This document shows, one piece after another, positions 55,765 through 64,000 of a stretch of DNA of 64,000 nucleotides (the first letter of the stretch is position 1; every line of letters starts with the position of its first letter). The DNA is taken from assembly GCF_000208745.1 (NCBI RefSeq), contig NC_030850.1:19212617-19276616 (forward strand), written 5' to 3'. The notes below the pieces were generated by a model. The model worked only from the letters and a program-made list of their open reading frames with translations. It searched no databases and was not told where the DNA came from. The position numbers and the translations under genes are program-made. Source of the stretch: Theobroma cacao. Taxonomy: Eukaryota; Streptophyta; Magnoliopsida; Malvales; Malvaceae.

Positions 55765-58752
55765 TGTCAAGCCCAGCTCTATATTATGTTTATTATGCCA
55801 TTCTTACATAAGAATGCATGTTTGCTTACTTGGGTACCTCAAAAATCGTTTAAGAACGGCAATGTACCAAATGGTACAATCAAGTTGAATTAAGCCTCGA
55901 ACTAGTCCAAATAGAGATTTTAAGATGAAATTGAGAATTTTAAAACCCCAGAATGACTTAAAATGGTGATTCGGAGTTCGAGAACCGATTTGGAGTCAAA
56001 TTAGAATTTTCATGACCTAGGGGCAAAATGGTCATTTTGACACCCGAGGTTAAGATGTGAGTGTTGGATGAAATTTTTGACTAAGATTGATCATTTGGAG
56101 TATAATTTGAGTTTGAGAAGTGAAGAATTTGAATTCCTACATTTTTCTGAGCATAGGGGTAAAATAGTAATTTTACCACCTCAGGGGTAAAATTGTAATT
56201 TTACACCACCCAACACTTGTCCAGCACATGGAGTTTACCCAATATTATCATGGATAATTGAAGGATTTTATGTGGTGGAGAAAGAAAGTTTAATAGTTAA
56301 GAATTTAAAAATGGACCAATGGTAAGGTGACAAGTGTCAAGCTTTTATTTCTTTATTATTTTTCTTATAAATTAGCACAAAACCAGCTCATTTCTCTTCA
56401 TTATGGCCGGCCAAAGCAAGAACAAAGGAAGAAAAGAAAGAACAAAAACCCTAGAGTGAAAATTCAAGAGAAAATTGGTGGATTTCAAGTAATCAAGCAA
56501 TCAAAGGTAAAATTTCTTGATTTTGACTTGTGATCTACCTTTCCCATACATTCTTTTGCATTTTCCATGGTTGAATCACATGATTTCATGATGGGTATCT
56601 TGTTGGCCGAACACTTAGAGAGAGATTTTGATGGTTGTTTTGGTTAGATTTTAAGATATTCTAGTGTTTTTAGTTGATTAGTGATGTGTAGCATGAAAAT
56701 CAAGCAAGAAAAATTCATGTTCTCCCATCACCCATCATTGGCCGAATTCTCCATGTGGAATATTGATGATGATTTTGATTTTATGTCAAGTGATTTGGTT
56801 AAGAATTAGTGATTTATGGTGTGAGAATCAAGCTTGAAAAATTATATTGTTAGTGAACCCACCATGGCCGAAATTCCCAAGAGAAAATGTGAAGATGATT
56901 TTGCCATATTTCAAGTTATTTAAATTGTGTTTGATGATTTGGAGTATTGGGATAAAAATGGAATTATTTGGAGTTGAATTGGATGTATTGGCCAATTAAT
57001 CGGGTGATAGATCGAATTAGGCCAATACCATTTTATTTAGGTATACAATTGAACTTATATTAAACACCGTATTTAGATGGTTATCCGAGCGTTTCACATC
57101 CCATTTCATGCATTAGTAAAAAGCCTGAAATAGATTTATATTGGTATGACACAGTATATTGAATTATGTATCGTGTATTGTATATAGGTGGTGAGCCCTC
57201 TAACAAGGGTAAAGACGTTGTGTTAGAGGATTGAGAATAAGAGTATTTCAGACTCCTGATACAGTGAATAACCTTATCATCATCTTGATTATCTGAAGTG
57301 CTTTTTAATTCGTTTTTGTGATTTTATGGAAAATGAGTTTAAATGGTAAATCTTTATGTTTTATAAGCAAAAATGTGATTAAATGAAATGATTTTATAAA
57401 ATTGTCATGAAATTGAATGATGGTTTTGAAAATGGAGTAATTGGAGACTAATTGCTGTGTTATAAATCATGGTTTGAATTGAATGGCTTAATAATATTGG
57501 CATGAATGGCTGAATTGGTATTTGTGTTGAAATATATGAACTGTGTATTCAGCCTTGAGAGGCTGGATTGTGATATAATTGCCATGTCATGCGGTTGAGA
57601 TTTTATTGTATGGTGGGGTTAGCTTGCTGCAGAGGGCGGGTTTCGTGGACCAACCTATTATAGGGGAACAGTAACCCCGTTATATTCTTACCTCGGTCAG
57701 GGAGGCGTGTCGGGTAACTCCCGAGGTACAACTTTAGAGTTCACTTCACGCCAAACCACCACGTGAGGGTGAACTCAGCCAACACCAAGGAACGGCTATG
57801 TTTTCAAAATAAAAACACGATTTATGCGTACATGAGTTTTTAATAGCCTTAGCAGACTCAGTTGGGATAGCCCCAGGCCAAGGTATCCCTGATAACTGAG
57901 TATGAGAATGATTTTGGCACGAGCCAAGCTTTTCACGAAATCATAAGCCTCGTTGTTTATTTTGGTGAAATAAATCTATTTTATCTTATTAAAATGAGTT
58001 CGAAATGCTGTGAATCATTTTTATGCTAATTTATTTTATCTGTCTCCATTTACTCAGCTTTAGATATTTTAGATGATATTTGTTTACTCACTGAGATTAC
58101 GTAATCTCACCACCCTCCTTTCCACCCTTTTCAGGCTCAAGATAGTCGGTAGATAGCTCATTTCGTTGAGGGCTACAGTTGGACTTGCATCCTAAAAAAT
58201 TGTAGGTTTATCGCTTTTGATATGTTTAGTCGTTCGTGGGCCCACGTGTCACTATAAATTAAATCTTTTGCTTTGGTTATCTGTATTACAATATGTATGA
58301 ATTTATTTAGCTTTTACGCTACTAAAAATTATTTACCGGTAACTTTATAAATATTGTTTTATAAGAAAATAAAATATTTTATTGAATATTTTTATTATAT
58401 TCAAATAGGTATAGTTTCACTTCAAATGAATGTTTTAGGCATCTAAACTTATTTTTGATTATGAAATATGTGTTTTCCACTCGTATACTATATTTTTAGC
58501 TGGTTTCAAGATTTTTAAGGAAAAATGACCAAAATGCCCCTGTGAGAAAAAAATTATTTTTCTATTGTTTTGATTTGGAAATAGTTTATAATCTCTCAAA
58601 ACATGATACTTAACAACTTTTGCTCACAGTGGAGGTGCAAAAATTGATATTAAAGCCTTGCGAGGTTCCGGTTGGCATTTCGGGCAATAAATGTCTATTG
58701 GAACGTCACGACGGTTGTCACGGGCTCGAGGTTAGTACCGAGTTCGTTGACA
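55765..58752 (+). repeat. 5' LTR of the family A LARD
   Basis: TGTCAAGCCCAGC...GTTCGTTGACA, 2988 bp. Landmarks: three 'ggggtaaaatNgtaatttt' blocks (56150-56200), donor-like AAAG|GTAAAATTTC at 56507, acceptor-like TATATAG at 57187, donor-like CAGTGAATAACC at 57264, 'cttcacgccaaaccaccacg' with CACGTG near 57762, perfect palindrome GATTACGTAATC near 58095, CCCTTTTCAG at 58134 and 'agccttgcgaggttccgg' at 58653. Confidence 0.88.
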
Positions 58753-58759
58753 ATTATAG

Positions 58760-58772
58760 TGGTATCAGAGCC
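58760..58772 (+). promoter_or_regulatory. Primer binding site of the LARD, initiator-Met type
   Basis: TGGTATCAGAGCC, seven bases after the LTR end, a perfect complement of the plant initiator-Met tRNA 3' end. Its perfection suggests recent activity. Confidence 0.88.
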
Positions 58773-58997
58773 TTTGGTTTTAAAGATCAGAGCATAGAGC
58801 TTTTGGTGTTAAAGTTAATCTAAAAATTTACAGTGTCAGTGTGGCCCCAAGTTAAGTTAAGTATGTTAAGTCAGGTTAGGTTGAATAGAATGCATGCATT
58901 TGGACATAGAAACCTACCTACTATTGTGATGCGTAAATAATTAAGAAATTACTGCTTGATTGCATTTATGTTTTGAGGTGCACTGGTTGCACACACC

Positions 58998-59471
58998 ATG
59001 CCGAGGAGAGACGGTAGTCCCGATGCCTCTCATAGTATTAGCGAGGGATCGTTAGATTCTACTGCTAGGAGCCGATGGCAACCTAAACCAAGTAGTTCAG
59101 AAAGTGCTGATAGTAATGACATTAATATAAACATGAGAAATTCCCTTTTGAAAGAATCTAGGGAATACGCTAAAGAAAGGGGGAAAATAATGATAGCCAA
59201 AGGAGATTATCATCCTAGGAAGGTACCTGTACCCGTTGTTCAACACTTTCCTCCAAGCTGTGGGATAAATGTAAAGGAACAACAAGAAAAGAATAAGGAG
59301 AAAGTAATTGTTGTAAATTATCCCCGTAGGAAGGTGAACGTTGTACGACATTTTCCTCTTGGATGTGGAATAGGTGCTGCACCTATGAGTGACGAAGAAT
59401 GCAAGAGAATACAGCAAGCTTGGATTGAGGAACAAAGGAGAAAATCTCAGGAGGAGGAGGACCTGGAGTAG
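58998..59471 (+). CDS. Small ORF of the LARD, 157 aa, unknown function
   Basis: The only sizeable sense ORF of the internal region, 226 bp after the primer site, the position of gag. Residues 1-50 are Ser- and charge-rich and probably disordered (SISEGSLDSTARSRWQPK). Residues 72-90 and 108-125 are two copies of one motif: HPRKVPVPVVQHFPPSCGI and YPRRKVNVVRHFPLGCGI, spaced 35 residues apart. The tail, APMSDEECKRIQQAWIEEQ, is helical and acidic. From memory, a single 'V..FPPGCGR' motif occurs near the N-terminus of some plant Gypsy proteins, so a gag-leader origin is possible. No zinc knuckle or capsid homology region is visible. It could also be a spurious but retained ORF. Confidence 0.55.
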   Translation: MPRRDGSPDASHSISEGSLDSTARSRWQPKPSSSESADSNDININMRNSLLKESREYAKERGKIMIAKGDYHPRKVPVPVVQHFPPSCGINVKEQQEKNKEKVIVVNYPRRKVNVVRHFPLGCGIGAAPMSDEECKRIQQAWIEEQRRKSQEEEDLE

Positions 59472-62400
59472 AATATTCCAATATGTTCAGACTAAGATGA
59501 TAATCTTAATGGTACTTAATATTTTCATAGGATTTTGTACTACTTTAACTCTAGGTAGATGTAGTGTAAAGGAGATAATAGTTATTTGAACAAAGAAGTT
59601 AATAGTTTGGCTTTTAAAGTGTATGACTAGAATGTGTTATAAAGTAGCTGTTTAAGTGACTGGAGGTATATAGGAATCTTTTGGTAGGACAAAAGTGGAT
59701 TAGCATTATGACTATTAAGGAAAGATGTTTACCTTAGTGGCATGGTTGATCATCTTAGATAATTATTGAAGACTGATGTCGAAAGTCATTAATGATTTAA
59801 GCAATCACCCTAATTAACAATGAATATATTTTGCAGTACTAAGAAATGGATACTGATTAACATGATGAACTTTTGGGGGTGGTAACCCTAGATTTTGACG
59901 AGGTATAAAAGACCATTTGAATTGATGATGTTTGTTGGAAATTATTACTTATCGTAGTATGTGAGTTTTGATATGATTCCGAATGCAAAGCTAAATAAAT
60001 AAAATTCTGGTTTATGGGACAAATTGTATCAAAGAAGATGATTCTCGAGCAAACACATTGAACTAGGGGACTATGTTATAATAAGCGGGTTCAGTGTGTT
60101 GTAATTGCACAGGATATTGGGAGACAGTGTGGTAAGATTAACAATCAATCATGGAGATGTGAAATTGGGAATCTTAATTGTAGTTACGATTTGAAAGGCT
60201 ATGGAAGAAATCAATGAGGCTCTAGATGACATTTTGAGCGATTAATGTGATAAAGTCAAAGATTGTAAGCTTGAGGGTGGAGGAAGTATAAAATGATGCC
60301 ATAACATTATAGGAAGATAATGTAATACAAATATGGTCCATTAGAGATAAATGAAGGAACTTGAAAAAGATAAATTTTTGATTAATAAGGATTGTGAGTA
60401 TAAATGTAGTGAAAGACGAACTATTTTTGTGGTCTTTGTATTGGAAGTTAATAAACTATTGGAGTTATAAGACAAGGAAGATGATCAAAAATGGATAATG
60501 AAAATAGTTGGACACCATAAATAATAAGTAATTATGTGTATGATGATGTATATATTGTGAATTCATTACACCATATGGGAAAGATGTCCTGAGGTGGGAC
60601 TTGAAATATGTGGATTTTTGTATATGCTCTAGGAGGGAACTTCTGCATCCTAAATTCGAGATATCTTGATCTTATAACTGCAAAGACGAGATGTAATAAT
60701 TAAGTGAATTATCCACTTTATAAATGTAATTGGTTAAGAACCCTTTACGGCTAGAAAGCATGAGCAAATTGGGAGTGGCATGAAGATGAAACTCACGAGT
60801 TGAAGAATGGTCATTGGTTTTGATGCTAAGCTTTGTTGTTTGGAGTCTTAAGTGCATTGGGGAGGTATTAAGATAAAGATGATGAATGAAATTGCAAAGT
60901 TTGTTTATTGCCTTATATATTGGCATGTAAGAGAAAGAAAAGTTAGAGAGTTTTTGAGATGGCTACATAAAAATAAATTAACATGTGGAGTGTTAAGATG
61001 AATAATATGATGACTGAAGTCAAATCTTAAGAAATAAAGAAGACAAAAGATTAAGCCTTGTTAAATACTAAAGAGAAAGCGAGTGAAAAGTTAGATGAAT
61101 GTATGAGATATTGATAAGAGATGTCAATACCAAGTGATGAAAGTGTGAATAAAGATTTCAAGGATGATATAGCAAATGAGTTTATATAGAATATTGTTAC
61201 GAGAATTTACAAATCTTGTCTTGACTTTGTTGAAAAGAAAGGATTAGTAACAACACAAGTAAACTAGGTGACATGCTAGAAACCCTTGGAGATAAATTGA
61301 AGCATTAGTAGTTGGGCATGCCTTTATGGAAATGATATGCTCGGAGTGTGAAAGAGCAAATAAGTGATTAAGTGTTTCAAGAATGTTTAAACGCCTTTGA
61401 GAAAGAATTATAAATTATACGTGATGAGCATAAGATGCGTGACTTTGAAACTTGCTAAGGAGCCAAATGGCTAAGTCTTGGGTTAAGTGATCACCTGCTG
61501 TGAGACATAAGTTTAAGATAGATATCTCCAAGGAAATACTCAAGAGAATTTTTGCCATGGATCTCGTGAAAGCAAGCACTAAGGTATGTGGTTATAAAAA
61601 GGAAGCTGTAAGCTGAGAGTGATATTAGTATTAATATTGAAAAGTACTTGAGGAGAATCTATTTTCAAGTCTTACAATTTCAAGTACAATTTGTAAATTG
61701 GTTAAGGAAGAATGATGTTATATTCGTATGAAAGAGTGGAACAAAGGATGATAAAAGTTGACCTTGATAATGAAGTCGGATAATGAAACTTTCCTAATAT
61801 ATTATGGAAATTAGAATTCGAAAATGCTTGAGGCATACATGATTCAAATGAGTCTGAGTTTTAAGTGACAAATCAATATCGGAATACAAGAAGGATACAA
61901 GGTAATGTAGAGGCATGAAGGATAATCGAGGAAAAAGGATGACTCTTAGGAATTGTGGTATTGCATAAGATGCAATGATCAAGTTAAGATAAATCTTTAA
62001 GGCATCAATGGGATTATAAAACATACACGCATAATAGATTATAATTCAATGGAGATGACATTATGATGCAATGATATATAGTATAAGGAAACTTAAGCAT
62101 ATAATTGGAAATGATAAGAAGAGAGTATAAGTATGTAAATGATGTGTGACTATGCACAGGCATGATGAGAATTTGTATGAATTATGAAGATTATTCTATT
62201 GAATCTTGGTTGTGGATAGGAATGAACAAAGAGAAATTAGTCTGAAGGCATTTGAAAATAGAGACGCGTATACATAATGAGGAATATGGACATTTGAATG
62301 TGCGTGTATACGTATGTGTGGAGTTAGTGATGTACTCAACTAAAGTGAAGAATGGTTTTAGTGGTTCAAGATTTGAACTCAATCTATTTGATGAGTTGTA

Positions 62401-63056
62401 TAGATAATGTAACGAATCAAGAATCTTATTAGAAGTCGATTTATGATGACCAAAGGAATTTTGGGGAAATAGTTAAAGGAATGTAATCTATAGTGCGATT
62501 AAGCCATATGAGATGGATTAATAGGATTAAGAAGATTGAAATTTCCTAAATGCAAGGTAAACATAAAGTATGTGGAAATAATTGAAGCCATTAATCTTCC
62601 CTAACGCTGAGGATATGTACAGGAATGAGTATGGCGTGTTAATGATGTTATGAATTACACAATATTGTATGAGGATAGGATGATTGAATGAATGTCGAGA
62701 AATTTGATATGGAATGAAGTAATAAGATAGTGATTGGTATACCGAAATAAGTATAAAATGCGATCAAAATTGATATGATTGAGATGGAGTTATGGTTCCA
62801 GTTTAAGGATAGTAATAGAAACATGCTTGGTGTCTCAATATAAGATATCATAATTATGAAGGTTACTGTTGATCTGAGTTTAAAGGATAATAATAGACAT
62901 AAGTGAAGTACTCGAGTTAAATTGGAGGTAAATGAGGTGAACAAATTGAAATTCCCTATAAAGGGGAGGACATAAGAAGTCGAGCATTAGATGAGAAAAT
63001 AATACCCTCACCTTTTCTTTGAGTTCAGTAAATGAAATTTTGAGGTCAAAATTTTA
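59472..63056 (+). other. Non-coding core of the LARD
   Basis: 3.6 kb, rich in A and G on the plus strand, no frame longer than about 85 codons in the sense direction and no RT, integrase or protease motif in any frame that I can see. Repeated 'gatgat', 'gaagatgat' and 'ggaagataatg' words occur without clear period. It may be very eroded pol or sequence kept only for packaging. Confidence 0.65.
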
Positions 63057-63060
63057 TTTT

Positions 63061-63074
63061 AAGGGGGGTAGTGC
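63061..63074 (+). promoter_or_regulatory. Polypurine tract of the LARD
   Basis: AAGGGGGGTAGTGC next to the 3' LTR, preceded by 'ttgaggtcaaaattttatttt', the arrangement common in Tekay/Del-like chromoviruses. It primes plus-strand DNA. Confidence 0.82.
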
Positions 63075-64000
63075 TGTCAAACCCAGCTCTATAATATGTT
63101 TATTATGTCATTCTTACATAAGAATGCATGTTTGTTTACTTGGGTACCTCGAAAATCGTTAAAGGATGGCAATGTACCAAATAGTACAATTAAGTTGAAT
63201 TAAGCCTCGAACTAGTCCAAATAGAGATTTTAAGATGAAATTGAGAATTTTAAGACCCCAAAATGACTTAAAATGGTGATTCGGAGTTCGAGGACTGATT
63301 TGGAGTCAAATTGAAATTTTCATGACCTAGGGGCAAAATGGTCATTTTGCCACCCGAGATTAAGATGTGAGTGTTGGATGAAATTTTTAACTAAGATTGA
63401 TCATTTGGAGTTTAATTTGAGTTTGAGAAGTGAAGAATTTGAATTTCGACATTTTTCTGAGTATAAGGGTAAAATAGTCATTTTGCCACCCCAGGGGCAA
63501 AATTGTAATTTTACAGCACCCAACACTTGTCCAGCACATGGATTTTACCCAATATTATCATGGATAATTGAAGGATTTTATGTGGTGGAGAAAGAAAGCT
63601 TAATAGTTAAGAATTTAAAAATGGACCAATGGTAAGGTGACAAGTGTCAAGCTTTTATTTTTTTATTATTTTTCTTATAAATTAGCACAAAACTAGCCCA
63701 TTTCTCTCATTATGGCCAGCCAAAGCAAGAACAAAGGAAGAAAAGAAAGAACAAAAACCCTAGAGTGAAAATTCAAGAGAAAATTGGTGGATTTCAAGTA
63801 ATCAAGCAATCAAAGGTAAAATTTCTTGATTTTGACTTGTGATCTACCTTTCCCATACATTCTTTTGCATTTTCCATGGTTGAATCACATGATTTCATGA
63901 TGGGTATCTTGTTGGCCGAACACTTAGAGAGAGATTTTGATGGTTGTTTTGGTTAGATTTTAAGATATTCTAGTGTTTTTAGTTGATTGGTGATGTGTAG
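63075..64000 (+). repeat. 3' LTR of the family A LARD, first 926 bp
   Basis: TGTCAAACCCAGC, collinear with 55765-56695. Differences from the 5' LTR are mainly C/T and G/A and are concentrated in the first 450 bp; the part after 63540 is nearly identical. The window ends inside it. Confidence 0.88.

Larger units (their letters stand above)
55765..64000 (+). mobile_element. Family A element with both LTRs, no polymerase (LARD type), cut by window end
   Basis: 5' LTR 55765-58752, primer site 58760, internal region 58753-63074, polypurine tract 63061, 3' LTR from 63075. The 4.3 kb internal region has one ORF of 157 codons and no recognisable protease, RT, RNase H or integrase. LTRs about 3 kb with a non-coding core fit a large retrotransposon derivative that must borrow enzymes. 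The two LTR starts differ by roughly 3-6 percent by eye, nearly all transitions. It is the only complete member of family A here and defines its primer and polypurine tract. Confidence 0.85.

Noticed and set aside
58760..58772. tRNA-Met-like sequence
   Set aside because: Only the 3' complement is present, directly after an LTR; it is a primer binding site, not a tRNA gene. The same holds for 37748-37760 and 7043-7059.
59097..59435. Hydrophobic minus-strand frame of 112 codons opposite the LARD ORF
   Set aside because: It is the shadow of the sense ORF, whose repeated motif and position are better support for coding.
1..64000. A hidden host gene or a bacterial-type defence system
   Set aside because: All recognisable proteins are retrotransposon polyprotein parts, and every long gap between them is explained by LTR or 3' non-coding sequence of the families described.

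Overview
The window is AT-rich plant nuclear DNA, most likely eudicot and probably pericentromeric or otherwise gene-poor. I see no host protein-coding gene, rRNA or tRNA gene. Almost every base can be assigned to LTR retrotransposons inserted into one another. The species cannot be named from the sequence. A run of Ns at 51452-52079 shows that this is a scaffolded draft assembly.

Working family names used here: A = about 2.9-3.1 kb LTRs starting TGTMAA and ending GTCGTGACA, with initiator-Met primer site and a chromovirus-like polypurine tract. B = about 2.6 kb LTRs starting TGTGAAACC and ending GGGCTGTGACA. C and E = LTRs starting TGTAACACC / TGTAATACC that share modules with A and B. D = about 1.6 kb Athila-like LTRs starting TGATAACT and ending AACA. 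F = a 1.7 kb TGTTAG...CTAACA LTR. H = unassigned host sequence. There is also a Sirevirus-like Copia element.

Layout. 1-325: nested minus-strand A ends. 326-8140: a minus-strand Athila-type Ty3/Gypsy element (gag, protease, RT, RNase H, integrase, tRNA-Asp primer site, LTR), riddled with stops and split at 1588-3439 by an internally deleted Sirevirus derivative. 8141-8735: a CACTA-like DNA transposon end. 8736-29429: a D element with 5' LTR, short internal region and 3' LTR, hosting an E/A chimeric LTR, two B solo LTRs, one A solo LTR and a C LTR. 29430-49228: host H split by solo LTR D3, which is split by D4 (itself holding D5 and the Sirevirus, whose 5' LTR holds an A solo LTR) and by F. 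49229-55764: a B LTR split by an A solo LTR (with the N gap) and then by an E LTR. 55765-64000: an A element with both LTRs, primer site, polypurine tract and one small open reading frame but no polymerase (a LARD-type non-autonomous element), running off the window.

Most insertions can be dated relative to each other because 5-bp target duplications survive: TTCTT, TTTTT, CCGGG, TGGTA, CCAAG, AGTTT, TATGA, GAACC, AAATT, and near-matches AATTG/ACTTG, AGGTT/TGGTT, AACAG/AAAAG. All polymerases are inactivated.

The most interesting signals lie inside the LTRs. A, B and E LTRs carry conserved splice-donor and splice-acceptor-like sites that suggest spliced leaders. Three unrelated families carry arrays of short perfect palindromes with different cores. 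The 5' and 3' halves of LTRs look exchanged between families. The family-A LARD keeps one open ORF with a duplicated HFPxxCGI motif.
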